Below, in pieces: positions 11,358 to 22,465 of a stretch of DNA of 64,000 nucleotides. The notes under the pieces are model-generated. The model was given only the letters and a program-made list of their open reading frames with translations, ran no database searches and was not told where the DNA came from. Made by a program: the position numbers and the translations under genes. This DNA is from Epiperipatus broadwayi (lineage: Eukaryota; Onychophora; Udeonychophora; Euonychophora; Peripatidae), in contig JAQFVV010012420.1 in the NCBI GenBank assembly GCA_028023455.1, positions 9,255,194 to 9,319,193 on the forward strand, given 5' to 3'. Each line of letters begins with the position of its first letter. Position 1 is the stretch's first letter.

Positions 11358-13013
11358 CACCTGGGTCTCATTTTACGCGATAGATAGGTTCTTCAGAAAA
11401 CACGCGCAAAAGAAATCGCACAAAAATAGAAGTAACTTACCTTGAAAAAGGGGGGATATGGACTGTGATTTTTCAAAAATCGCATAAAAGCAAAGCACCA
11501 ACGTAAAATTACTTTAAAATTTGTGCAAAAAAAAATAAGGAAATAAAATATGACTAATAAAAAATTTCAAATTTGAAAAAAATTGATACAAGACAAACTT
11601 TTTTTAACTATAATATTCAATTTTATTCAAAACAATATGTATTTTTATGCATACATTTTTTTATACACGTTTTAATTATTATCGCTATTTGCCGATAAAC
11701 AGGTTCGTTTGCAAACTGGTAAAAAATCAGTTTCTTCACAAGAGGAAATACAACTAGCGCCAACTTCACTCTCATGTTGTGTTAATGGTTTTCTGGTGAC
11801 AACATAATTAGTAATTAATCTTTGAGACAATGATTTTATTAATTGTTTATGAAACTTGCAATATCCAGACATACAACCATTTAGCTCTCGTTGGAATTTA
11901 AGAGCACGTTCGTGATTAGTGTCATTAATAAGAAAATAATTTGCCAACTGATTAGAAAGTTGAAGACTTTCTCGAATCATTTTTGCAGTGAAAGGAACAG
12001 GTTCCACTTCTGTTTCATTATCTTTTTCTACATTTTCTTCTGTATCTAAACTTATTGCAATAATAGTGTCATTTAAGACATTATCCTCAAGCAATTCATT
12101 GATATCGTTCTGGCTAAAGGAATCAAAACCTTCTCCACCAATATCATGTGCCAAAGTAATTATTTCATCTGATAATGCCGATGTTTGAATAACTGCACTG
12201 CTTTCAAGACATGTAGGCCAAACCTTTTTCCAACAGGCATTTAAAGTGTGTGGTTTTATTTGAGTAACAAGCATCAGTTACTGCTATTGATTCATTTTCT
12301 AGTTTATCTAATATAAATTGAAAAGTGCGTTTAATGTGTTTAAAAGTTGCAATTATGCCTTGATAGACTTATGATAATAAAAAGACATTTATTCACCACT
12401 GCTGGGAGAAATTTAATTAAAACTAACAACTAAAAATTAAATTCTTATTTTTGTCTTTAATTTTCAATTCTGTTTAAAAATCAAATTTCATTTCATATCA
12501 CATTAATTTCAAGTCGCCTTAAGTAATTTTTAAATTGTTAATTACAATTAAAAATCAGATTTTAATTTTTAACTGTCAAATTTAATTGTGCCCACTGCTA
12601 TTACTCACCTTTTAAAAATAAACTTGCGAACACTAAATGATTAATAATTGATTACATTCTTTTTTAAAAAGCAAAAACAGAATGTGATTTAAAATGCAAA
12701 ATTAACACACACAATGTTTGAACAAATTTACATTATAATCTTGTAAAATTTAATGTGTGTATACATAAAATGTGGAAATCATGATTTTAATTTCATTATT
12801 GCATAAAATCTTACTATTATAAAGCACTGAAAATATTGAAATTACTAAGATGAAAGTCAAATTCCAATAATGTGCTATTACTTTCAATATGACGTAAGTG
12901 CGCGAAATTTATTAAAGTAATAGCGCATTATCGGAGTTCGACTTCCGAAGAAACATGAATCGTGTAACTTCAAAATCACATTAAATAAATCCGCGTAAAA
13001 CGAGACCCAGGTG
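11358..13013 (-). mobile_element. Internally deleted Tigger (pogo-type) DNA transposon
   Basis: Terminal inverted repeats begin CACCTGGGTCTC at 11358 and end GAGACCCAGGTG at 13013; 21 of 22 bases match up to the CGCG. Between them lies a minus-strand fragment of a Tigger/pogo DDE transposase (11672-12365). The element is 1.66 kb, too short to code for a full transposase, which is usually about 500 residues. The N-terminal DNA-binding domains and the first catalytic aspartates are missing. TA flanks the right end, but the left flank reads AT, so I could not confirm the expected TA target duplication. Confidence 0.85.
11672..12365 (-). pseudogene. Tigger/pogo transposase C-terminal fragment
   Basis: The main open segment (11672-12274, 200 codons) matches the C-terminal part of Tigger-type transposases. 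It has a segment with LNACWKKVWP, then an acidic IGGEGFDSFSQNDINELLED block, then a helical tail. Just upstream in another frame (about 12275-12365) is QGIIATFKHIKRTFQFIL, the conserved stretch that follows the last DDE-domain catalytic residue in the family. A frameshift with some loss separates the two parts, and the sequence upstream of QGII is absent. It cannot encode an active enzyme. Confidence 0.85.
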
Positions 13014-13020
13014 TATTTTA

Positions 13021-13935
13021 ATACTTAAATAAGGCTATAACCTTAGAACATGTGCCTTGAGTGCTTAATTTATTACAAGAGAGACCTCTACAAATCTAAA
13101 CGCAAGATTTGACTTTATAAAGATAAGAGAGGCCCTCTTATCTTCAACCTATTTTTCTAATTATATTGGCAAATCTAAAGTATTTTGATTTGGTAGCGTG
13201 AAGCTAATCAATCCTTCACTGATTAAATCCATTATTTCTGTTAAACATTAACAATCATGAAATTTTTCAATTTACAATGAGTTAATAGTCAGATCTTAAA
13301 TTTAGAAATATTTTGAATCAATTTAAAGTTGTAAATATTAATTCTTATTAATGTCAGCACATAATACAGAAATAGTGGACTTAATCAGTGAAGAATTTAT
13401 TAACTTCACACTCCAAATCAAAATGCTTTAGATTTGCCTATATAATTAAAAAAATAGATTGAAGATATGAGGGCCACTCTTATCTTTATAAAGTTGAATC
13501 TTGTGTTTAGATTTGTAGAGGTCTCTTTTGTAATAAATTAAGCATCAACGCGCATGTACTAAGATTATAGCCTGACATTGCGCTTAATAAGAATATTTAC
13601 AACTTTAAATTGATTCAAAATATTTCTAAATTTAATATCTGACTATTAACTCGTTGTAAATCTAAAGATTTTGTGATCATTAATGTTGAACAGAAATAGT
13701 TGACTTAATCAGTGAAGAATTTATTAGCTTCACGCTCCCAAATCAAAATGCTTTAGATTTGCCTATATAATTAGAAATATAGGTTAAAATAAGAGGGCCA
13801 CTCTTATCTTTATAATAAAGTCGAATCTTGCATTTAGATTTGTAGAGGTCTCTCTTGTAATAAATTAAGCACTCAAGGTGCACGTACTAAGGTTAAAGCC
13901 TTATACATTGCGCTTAATAAGAATTAATATCTATT
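13021..13935. repeat. Array of about 325 bp repeats, one inverted (family H)
   Basis: Three units are seen. One is inverted (about 13026-13366). It is followed by two in + orientation: 13367-13691 (325 bases) and 13692-13935 (truncated). Shared blocks include GACTTAATCAGTGAAGAATTT, TAGATTTGCC, GAGGGCCACTCTTATC and TTTGTAGAGGTCTC. The unit is also recognisably related to the duplicated sequence at 37.0-37.6 kb. It abuts the right end of the Tigger element. It has no ORF. It may be satellite-like or the tandem core of a larger non-autonomous element. Confidence 0.85.
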
Positions 13936-14896
13936 TTAGAAATTTTTTTTGTAAGTAAAGCTTATAGATTACACTTATAAAATTTCAAGTTGCTTTTGAA
14001 AAGATTAAAGTGGAATGAAAAGATAGGAAATGATAAAGAACCATTAAAATTTTTGAGTTAATGAATTTTTTCCTCCCCACAGTAGCTATAAAAAGGGTTG
14101 ATAAAAAAATTAAAGGAAGTTGGTTAGTTGTTTTTCCTAGTATTCTGAGAGTAGTTGATTTCCAGAGTTATACAAAGCTACCATGAAGATGTAGTTAAAG
14201 GCAGTGGCTACTACTAGTTTACTGTACTGGAGTTTGGATTCACCTATAAGGAAGACCCAACTTCCCTATTCTTCAGAACCGACATAGTATTAGATGGCTG
14301 GCCTGAAGTCTTAAGTGGAGATGATTGAATGAAAACAATTACCTGAATTATACCTTTCCTGGTAACTATTAGCCAGTCTCACCAAGACCAGCTCACCAAA
14401 AGAATTCCTCAACTTTCTGAAGAATTAATTTATACATATGCTGATTTGTCTGTATGCAGAGAAGCATAAATAAATGTATATACATGAAGCGCAGCTGGTG
14501 ATAATGAGAATGAAATAATTTCTTTAGTGAAAATGACATTTAAAATCTACATATTTTAAAGGAAAACAAGTAAAAATTTGCTTGAATAAAATGATTGGTT
14601 CATAGATGATTTTATTTTGGAAAAAGGAAAAGAAAATTCTGTTTAGATTAGGAAAAAAAACTTTTACTGATCTTAAAAGAGAAAATAATTAATCATTTTA
14701 ATTCATATCATCTATATTTTATGTATACACGTGTTATACTTGTGCAATTATGTAAAAAATGTTTTAATAATTTTATTTTGATAAATTAAAATATCATGGT
14801 ATAAACATCAGCATCTAAGCGCACACACACATGTTAAATCTATCATTAATTATGTATTATAAGAAAATGAATTTCATTTATATAGGAATCAACTAT
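13936..14896. other. Intronic sequence, nothing recognised
   Basis: No ORF of note. A less AT-rich patch at about 14160-14420 looks like an old repeat, but I could not assign it. Confidence 0.4.
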
Positions 14897-15215
14897 TAAA
14901 CCACTAGTCTGTCTGATATGTATTTTATGTAAACCTTATATGAGGGATCCGCATCATTAAAATATGATAGCTTAAAATTTACTTTATTTTTATCTGACAA
15001 TTCAAATATGTTATTCAATTATCATACCACGCATTTGTGTTGATGATATATGTTTTATGTCAACTAGTATAAGATATCTGTATCATTAAAATGTGAAAAC
15101 TTAAAATTTTTTTTTATTTTATGGAAAGTTAAATATGTTAAAAAATTATTATACCGCGCATCTGTACGATGATATATATCTATTTTATGTAAACTCATTA
15201 TGAGGTATTGTAAAT
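14897..15215. repeat. Tandem repeat with a 127 bp period
   Basis: Two full units (14897-15023 and 15024-15150) and a partial third (from 15151) share ATACC(A/G)CGCAT, GATGATATAT, TTTTATGT and ATCATTAAAAT blocks. The period is fixed by the CGCAT landmark at 15024 and 15151. The units are moderately diverged. Confidence 0.65.
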
Positions 15216-16074
15216 CACAAGTTGATACCTTATTACTTTTTTTTGTATGCTAATCAAAATCACAAAGCTTAATTTATGTGGATAGCCATATTCTGTAGAT
15301 CTTAATGTTATATTTTTTTATTGTTATTAATAAACTTATATTCAATTGTTAAAATTATTCCAATGAAATTAATTCTAAGAGTTTAGAATATTGTGTTACA
15401 TCATTTCTTGTTCACAATAAGTTATAGAGCTTGTTCTCTGAGCTAGATTCATGCATACTGCTCTATTATATGAAAGGGGTTTATATTAGTGTATGGGCAT
15501 CTAGTTGATGATGATCATCATCATCCTGGATTGACATGAAGAGTATATTCTTTAAAGTCCATGCACATTTTTATTTAATTTAGCATTTATCAGAATTTAA
15601 ATTTATAGTTGACCAGTACACTAATGGTACTAAGGTGGCCAGAGCATTGATGATGATCAGTATGTTTTAATATCCAAGCATTATTGTTTTGATTATTATA
15701 TATATACTGATGGATGAGCACTTAGTTTGTGCAACAAAATTGAAATAGTTCCCCTAAACTGGCAAGGGCTAAATAGTTAGACTGGTCTACAGTAGACCCA
15801 TTTCAAATCCAGTCACAAGATTGACTGTTGATTTATTTTATTGTTGATCAGTCATGATGATAAATGACTTACACTTATTTTTAATACTGGTGAACATACA
15901 CTTAATTATACTTATAGTTACTCTAGTGAGTTAACTGGGATGATCTCAGAGTGACTTCTCATGTTCATTACTTTATATCATGCTCATTATTGTATATTTT
16001 ATATTAAATAGGGATAGTTAGTTTTATATTTATTTTGAACTGGGGTTGATAATTTTCCATGACCTTAACCCCAT
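15216..16074 (+). other. Intronic sequence with a possible tRNA-like SINE relic
   Basis: At about 15765-15835 a run with a weak box A-like segment (TAAATAGTTAGACTGG) followed by a box B-like segment (ATTTCAAATCC) resembles the head of a tRNA-derived SINE. It is decayed, and neither the tail nor the target duplication could be defined. Nothing else was seen here. Confidence 0.3.
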
Positions 16075-18868
16075 TGAATCTGTATCGTTGCAATATGTAT
16101 CATCATCATCATCATTATCAACCATTATCAATCCACTGCAGGATGAAGGTCTCTCCAAGTTTAATCCATCTTCTCCGATCTTTAGCTTCTCTTCTCCACA
16201 TCACCCCTACACATTTTCTTATTTCATCCATCCATCTTACATGTGGTCTCCTTCTGGGTCTTTTACAATCTCTTGGAATCCAGTTTAAAATTTCAATTGT
16301 CCATCTATTATCATCTCTTCTAGCAATATGTCCAGCCCAACTCCACTTCAATCTTTTAATTTTTTCAATGAGGTCAGTAACACCTGTTTGTTCTCTTACC
16401 CATACATTGCGTTTTCGATCTCTTCTTGTTACTCCCAACATACATCTCTCCATACTTCTTTGAGTGGTCTGAAGTCTCTGTATTGATCTTCTATTAAGTG
16501 TCCAAGTCTCAGATCCATAAGTAAGAACTGGTAAAACACATTTGTTAAAAACCTTTCTTTTCAAACACATAGGCATATTTCCTTTTAATATCAAGTTATT
16601 TCTACCAAAAAGCACTCCAACCAAGTTTAATTCTATGATTAATTTCCTCTATTATGTTTCCATCTGTATTAATAATCTGACCAAGGTATTTGTAACTCTT
16701 AACTTCTTCTAATTCATCATAATCAATCTTTATTTTCATATTTGGAGCAAATCGATTAAACATTACTTTAGTCTTTTTAACATTTATCTTTAGTCCTACT
16801 TTCCTACTTTCATCTGATAACTCCTGCAACATTTCCTGCAGCTCGGAAGCATTATTTGCAAAAACAACTACATCATCTGCGAAATCTAAATGACTTAAAT
16901 AATCTCCATTTACTTTCACTCCTTTAGTTTCCCATTTTAATCCACAAAATACTTCTTGCAGCACTGCTGTAAAAAGTTTTGGAGATATGGAGTCACCTTG
17001 TCTTACACCTTTCTCAATGTTGACTTTCCCAGTATCATTATGTAATCTAATTGTTGCTGTTGCATTTTTATAAATATTCTTTAAAATATGACAATATCCT
17101 GGATCTATACCTTGATGATCCAATGCTTTAATCACTGAAGAAATGTTTATAGAATCAAATGCCTTTTCATAATCTACAAATCCAAAACATAATGACAACT
17201 CATATTCATTTGTCCTTTCTATAACTTCTCTCAATACTTGAATATGATCTACTGTACTAAAACCACTTTTAAATCCAGCTTGTTCTCTTGGTTGGTGAAA
17301 ATCCAAGGTTCTCTGTAGACGAGTTGTAATTATCTTGGTAAAAATTTTATATAAAACTGATAAAAGGCTGATAGGTCTGTAATTTCTAATATCTTCTTTA
17401 TCACCTTTTTAAATATTAATATTATTACTGCATTCTTCCAATCATCCGGTACATCTTTATCATTTAGACATTTGGTATATAACTTTGCTAATATTTTTTC
17501 TGTTTCTTCACCTGCTTCTTTTAATATATCAATTATAATTCCATCATTACCTGGAGCCTTTCCTTTTTTCATACATTTAATTGCATTTCTCACTTCTTCA
17601 TTTAAAATTCTGGGCAATTCGGAAGATGTAATAGATATAGGAGGTACTTGTTCTTTATTACTATATAATTCTTGATAAAAATCTTCTACCAATTTCATAA
17701 TGTCATCCCTCTTTTTAGTAATAATTCCATCTTTTTTCCTTATTGCAGATATAAATTTCCTACCAATACCAAAATGTTGTTTTACATTCTTAAGACTTTT
17801 ATTTTCTTCTACAGCTTTTCTTGCTAGTTCACAGTTATACTTTCTTATATCATTTTCAACTCTTTTCCGCACCATTTTACAAAATTCGAGATATTCAATT
17901 CTTTTTAATGCATCATTCTTGCATATCTTCATAGTTCTTTTCTTCATAAGTTCTCTAGTCTCAGTAGAAATTTTATTAGTCAATTGCTGCTTTTTTCTAC
18001 CAGCTATCTTTGTTGCAGTTTTTAAAAGTGTATCAGTTATTTTCATATTAATTTCATTCAAATCTGAATCATGTTCAAAATCTATTAATACTTGAAACCG
18101 ATTTGTAAGTTCTAATTTAAATTCATTAGAATGTTTCTGAAGATTAGGAATATCAACTGTAAATATAGTTTTTCTTAATAATTTTTGTCTCTCTAGTTTT
18201 ACATTAACATGTATCTTACCCCTTACTAATCGATGATCACTTCCTGTGTTAAATTTATTAAGAACATTACAATCTTGAAATATGTATTTCCTGTTAGTCA
18301 AAATATAATCCAATTCTGCTGTACCTTCATTTGGATGCTTCCATGTCCATTTCCTTCTAACATTTTTCTCAAAAAAAGAATTCATAATATAAAGTTTTTC
18401 CTTCTCTGCAAACTCCACAAGTCTATGTCCTCTCTCATTTCTATTACCATAACCAAAATTACCTACAACACTTTCATCTTTCATTTGTTTACCAATTCTA
18501 GCATTAAAATCTCCCATAACAATTTTAAAATGTTGTTTACTCTGATCAAAAGCCTTTTGTACATCCATATAAAAATCTTCTACTACTTCATCACTGTGAG
18601 AACTTGTTGGGGCATAAACCTGAATTATCTGCATTTGATATCTGCTATTAAGTTGTATAACTAATCTTGCCACTCTGTCTGATACACCATCAATCTCCAC
18701 AATATTGTTCTTCCACTTTTTATTTATAATGAATCCTACTCCACTTGTATTTCCAATATTTGTGCCTTTATAATAGAGCATATGTCCACTTTTTAAATCA
18801 ATTGTCTCTTCACCTTTTCTTCTAACTTCACAAAGTCCAATAATATCCCATTTAATATAAGAGAGTTA
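16075..18868 (-). mobile_element. RTE-type non-LTR retrotransposon, 5'-truncated (copy R1)
   Basis: The best-preserved LINE of the window, on the minus strand. It carries an apurinic-type endonuclease followed by reverse transcriptase and ends 3' in an (ATG)n-type tail next to the stop codon, as RTE-clade elements do. It stops at about 18868 at the high-coordinate end, while copies at 0.3-3.2 kb and 52.1-54.8 kb continue about 500 bp further into a shared 5' region, so it is 5'-truncated. Two frameshifts disable it. It lies in sense orientation within the presumed HIKESHI intron. Confidence 0.9.
16118..18781 (-). pseudogene. LINE endonuclease-reverse transcriptase, frameshifted
   Basis: Three open segments give one protein. 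17330-18781 holds the endonuclease, with GDFNARIG, the ELDYIL block and GSDHRLV containing the catalytic Asp/His pairs, and then the start of the reverse transcriptase (NDGIIIDILKE). 16602-17306 carries motif A FVDYEKAFDSI and motif C in FADDVVVFA, the YADD-type active site. 16118-16624 carries the C-terminal LTYGSETWTL and cysteine/arginine-rich tail ending WIDNG. Compared with the 52 kb copy, one base is missing near 17405, in the IFKKGDK segment, and one is added near 16612. The frameshifts suggest a recent death. Confidence 0.9.
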
Positions 18869-20275
18869 ATGTAGATTTTATTTATTTATATAAAAAAAAA
18901 GGAGTATATATATATATGTAAATAATTTATATGATTATATAAAATGGCTACATAATATGAATGTTATAAGGAATGTTGGTAGAGGTATTGGTCATGTGAT
19001 TTATTGGAAAATTATATTTTGAAAAAGTCCTAATATTAGATGAAAACTGGTTCAATAAAATATTTATTAATTTTTATTTAGTTGTTTAATTTCAACTGAG
19101 CTGAAATAATTTTTAATACTTTGGAAACAACAGTATTGACAAATTTATTTATTAATATATTTGGATTATTATTAAAGATTAAGCATAGATTATATATCAC
19201 ATGATCACCATACTTAAACTGAAAAAAAACTGCCAAATGTTCATATAAGTTTTCAAAAGTCAAGGAGCTAGATATCATTGATTGTGTATGTTGAATAAAT
19301 GAAAAAATCAGAAAATATCTCAAAAAAAAAAGTCTATATATGCTTTATTGATTAAAGCAAGGCCTTAGATCCAGTTAATTATGCTAAATTATGAAATGTT
19401 TTTAGTTAAATGGTGCACTAAAACACATTTTATTCTTATGAAAAAATGTATATGGAGATGAGAAAATATAATGAAAATAGGCTACAGAAAACCAGTTGAT
19501 TCACTTTAGCAAAGGAGTTGATCAGAGCTGTATAATGATACTATCCAATCAACTTTTACATTGAATATGTGATGATAAAATCACACTGGACCAAAACAAA
19601 TGGGAATTCAGAAATATCAATAGAAAAAAGATCAATAATCTTAGATATATTGATATTTTTCTTATAGCTAAAAAGATATCATGATTCTCATTAAGAAAGT
19701 GAAAAAACAAAGTAGCAATACAGCTTGACATAAAAAAGTCAAAAGATTATGTCACTAGTAGTATCTTTTTGGATCTGTCATCAATAACAAAGGATTCATA
19801 GTCAGGAAATTAATGGCAGATTAACAATGGATAGATTTGCACTAATAAAACTGGAAAAAAATTTTAGCCACAGACATATCTTTCAAAAAAATCAAAATAG
19901 TTCAAGGTATGTTGTTTTCTGTGACTCTGGGGATGTTAAAAAATTATAAGTATTATTGCTGCTTGTAAACTGTGATGCTTTTGAAAACTCAGAATTCCAT
20001 GGGAAGCAAAGAAAATGAACAAGGAAATAGTTTATCAGATTACTTCTGAATCTTGTCAGTAATATAAGAACCAGATTGAAGTTGTTCCATTTGATCATAT
20101 CATGACATAATTTAATTCATTAATAAAATATAAAAGAAATGCTAAGTGATAAAAAAAATGTTATAAATGAATTAAATCAAAAAAAGAACTTAGAATTTTT
20201 TTAAAAAAAAGTATTTCTAGAGAATTTTTTTTTCTTTTTTTAACTAACAGATTTATAGAACCCAAGAACAATTTT
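18869..20275. other. Intronic sequence with dispersed repeat (family G) copy 2
   Basis: The block 19039-19212 is the reverse complement of the dispersed repeat at 10489-10676 and includes ATATATCACATGATCACCAT. The rest is AT-rich with no gene or coding similarity. Confidence 0.6.
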
Positions 20276-20830
20276 CTTCATCCTAATCTACAGCTACCTA
20301 CTATAAGTTTGAATAATCAATAGAGACCAAATGGTATAATGCTATGTTAATGTAATATGGTTGTAGGTTCATGGAATATATAAATAAAAATCATTATTTT
20401 TTTCATATGAATTTCATTACTTCAGTTAACTAACTTCTCATTATTGATAATGATATCCAATTGCCTGGATGATATTTCAATTTCTAAAACTTTGTGATGA
20501 AGACCATTCATTTGCAATTATTTGTTTCACTCTATTTTCGTAAAATTACTAAAATATCATGTGCTTATATCACGATTCCAGTTTATCTCTTGCTGTTTCA
20601 GCACCATACTTTTATCTTTGATCACAGTTATGCTACCTACTGCAAGTTTTAGCAAGTACTAAAGACCAGATGATAGTGCTTAATATCTATCCAAAACTCT
20701 TCATTGATGAAACTAGATTGGGAATATTTGATAAAATAACATAACATATGGAATTATTAAGCACTATCAATTGATATCTATTACTTACTGCAGCTTACAA
20801 TAGGTGGCATGACTGTGGTGAAAAAAATTT
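20276..20830. repeat. Foldback repeat (family F) copies
   Basis: A left arm at 20620-20683 (from ATCACAGTTATGCTACCTACTG to GATAGTGCTTAAT) matches the reverse complement of 20757-20822 with a spacer of about 70 bases. A related single arm, with CTACCTACTATAAG, lies at about 20285-20340. The motif resembles the arms of the inverted repeats at 10.1-10.5 kb and 61.2-61.7 kb. It has no ORF. Confidence 0.6.
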
Positions 20831-21573
20831 TTCCACTAGTTCCAACTGAAAAAAGTCGAATTTCATTTAAACTTTTCAAATATATTAAACTATTAATAAT
20901 ATACTACTTCTGGGCATATGAAAGGTTTAGATAAAATTAGAATTGTTCTAAAAACATTTAAGAATTAAACAGGATAATGAAAATAATCCAACATATAATT
21001 ATAAAAGTGTTCACAATTAACAGGATTAGCAATGTCAAAAAAAAGACAATTTTTGGTTTGCATTATTGCAACAACACAAAAAAAAAGTTGATTTTCCTAA
21101 TCATAAATGCATAAACTCATCGATATATAGTTTCCTTAAATGAATGTCTGATGGTTGACATTTTAAAGAAACTTTAATATACCTGAATGGCATTCGAACT
21201 GTGATGCTACTTATGTATTTTAAGTTAATCATTAATGACTTATAACTATCTCTATGTTTAAAATTAACTCTATATATTACTTGCTTATTCTAAATATATT
21301 GGATAAGTAATTAAATGCTAATTTACATTTGTATTTTTTAAGACCACATATTCTTAAAATACGGTATGAATACAGGTATATTTTGATCGAATTAATTAGT
21401 GCTTTTTTATTTAATGTGTATTTATTTTAAACTTATTATGTTAAGTGACCTATTTATTATAAATTCGTTTTGCATCTCAAATCGATTTCACGTCTATTTA
21501 TAAATGTTTTTCTATCATTACTAAAAACATCAACCTACATTTTTTTTTTTTAATTAAAAAAAAAAAAGTTTAC
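20831..21573. other. AT-rich sequence up to the divergent gene pair
   Basis: No repeat family or coding similarity was seen. The sequence ends in a T/A-rich tract (about 21541-21568) immediately inside the putative HIKESHI intron 1. Confidence 0.4.
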
Positions 21574-21579
21574 ACTTAC

Positions 21580-21609
21580 CAATCTTCCGGATACTATAAT
21601 AGCAAACAT
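21580..21609 (-). CDS. HIKESHI: HIKESHI exon 1 (first 10 codons)
   Basis: The minus strand reads ATG then nine codons giving MFAIIVSGRL, followed at once by a consensus donor GTAAGT (21579-21574), in phase 0. Hikeshi proteins begin with a very similar peptide (Met-Phe, four residues later Val, then Gly-Arg-Leu), and the family continues with Val-Gln, presumably in the next exon. Hikeshi carries HSP70 into the nucleus during heat stress. The ATG is preceded by AAA, a good start context. The call rests on ten residues plus a perfect donor and a divergent promoter position, so chance is not fully excluded. Exon 2 was not found in the window. Confidence 0.6.
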
Positions 21610-22312
21610 TTTAAGACGTTAAGAATTTGGAGAAACATAAGCAAAAATATGAATGAGGAAAATATAATGCAGCAGAATACTAATACATTATAGTTTTAGC
21701 CAACTTGATCATACCTAAAGAAAATATACATTTCTAATTCGTCACTAACATTTAGGATAATTAAACTTAAATCCATGATACTTAAAAAATATAATAACAC
21801 AAATGATTAACCATTTTTCTTTTCTCAAATTAAATGCATTAAGTCATTTACTTTTACAAGTACATAAAATAATAATTTTTCGTTAGTTTGGTAAAATTTA
21901 ACATAATAAGTAATCTTCAAATTACGATAGTATAGACTTCAACAGAGGGGAAAATGCAATATATAAATGCGCTACCTATTGAAGAATAGAGAGTAGGAAA
22001 TTGTATAGATTATCAACATCCGTATATATTCTCGAAGAGGTAATAACGAGCGTTAACATTTCGTTATTCATTCAAGTCATTGTCTTTCGTAATCGCTGTC
22101 TTAATGTAAAAGGGTGGATGAAACTGGAGAGAAAATTGTTGCCCTAATAATCGGTAAATTATTTAATGAATAATGTCACTAGAAACCTTTAAATCTGTTT
22201 TGCAGTAAAGCTTTTAACACTGTACTCTCAAAGATATTCGCCACGTTTGCTTCCCTCTTATTATTATTATTTTTTTTTTTTGCGTCACTCTTAACAACTG
22301 CTTAGTTTACAA
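21610..22312. promoter_or_regulatory. Putative bidirectional promoter, HIKESHI/INTS12
   Basis: This 703 bp interval separates two divergent start codons. Its right half (about 22010-22312) has a clearly higher density of CG dinucleotides than the surrounding AT-rich DNA (TCTCGAAG, AACGAGCG, TTTCGTTATT, TTCGCCACGTT, TGCGTCAC). It includes TGCGTCA-type and CCACGTT sequences near 22245 and 22281 that could bind bZIP or bHLH factors. No clear TATA box fixes a start site. It contains no transposon relic. Promoter function is inferred from position. Confidence 0.55.
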
Positions 22313-22465
22313 ATGGCGATAGCCGCAGCTGAACTCGATCCCACTTTTGTAAAAGCATTGCGTCTATTATTTTCTAAATCCAGAGATGCTACTGATCAAT
22401 TAAAACAAATGTTAGATGATGTGCTCAATCAGAGACAACCTTCAGAAAGTAAAGAAATACAAAAG
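22313..22465 (+). CDS. INTS12: Integrator complex subunit 12, exon 1
   Basis: Codes for 51 residues starting MAIAAAELDPTFVKALRLLF and ending ESKEIQK, followed by the donor GTAATT at 22466. The peptide matches the N-terminus of INTS12 (ELDP-F-KAL-LL-SKS motif). Integrator processes snRNA 3' ends and terminates paused Pol II transcripts in the nucleus. In Drosophila the N-terminal microdomain of IntS12 supports snRNA processing, and this exon covers that microdomain almost exactly. The start is chosen because it gives the family's usual N-terminus; G stands at +4. The exon ends in phase 0. Exons 2 and 3 lie 35.7 and 39.7 kb downstream. Confidence 0.93.

Larger units (their letters stand above)
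1..21579 (-). other. Probable HIKESHI intron 1 (partial)
   Basis: If the short minus-strand exon at 21580-21609 is HIKESHI exon 1, everything to its left in the window is its first intron, because I found no second exon. I looked on the minus strand for the next conserved block of the family, which begins with Val-Gln and includes a hydrophobic stretch followed by a Pro-Glu-Gly-Met-Gly-Gly motif, and did not see it. The intron is therefore at least 21.5 kb and holds the transposon relics listed separately. This is an inference that depends on the exon call. Confidence 0.45.

Noticed and set aside
1-21579. HIKESHI exon 2 in the left part of the window
   Set aside because: No minus-strand segment with the expected Val-Gln start or the Pro-Glu-Gly-Met-Gly-Gly block was seen. 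It presumably lies outside the window.
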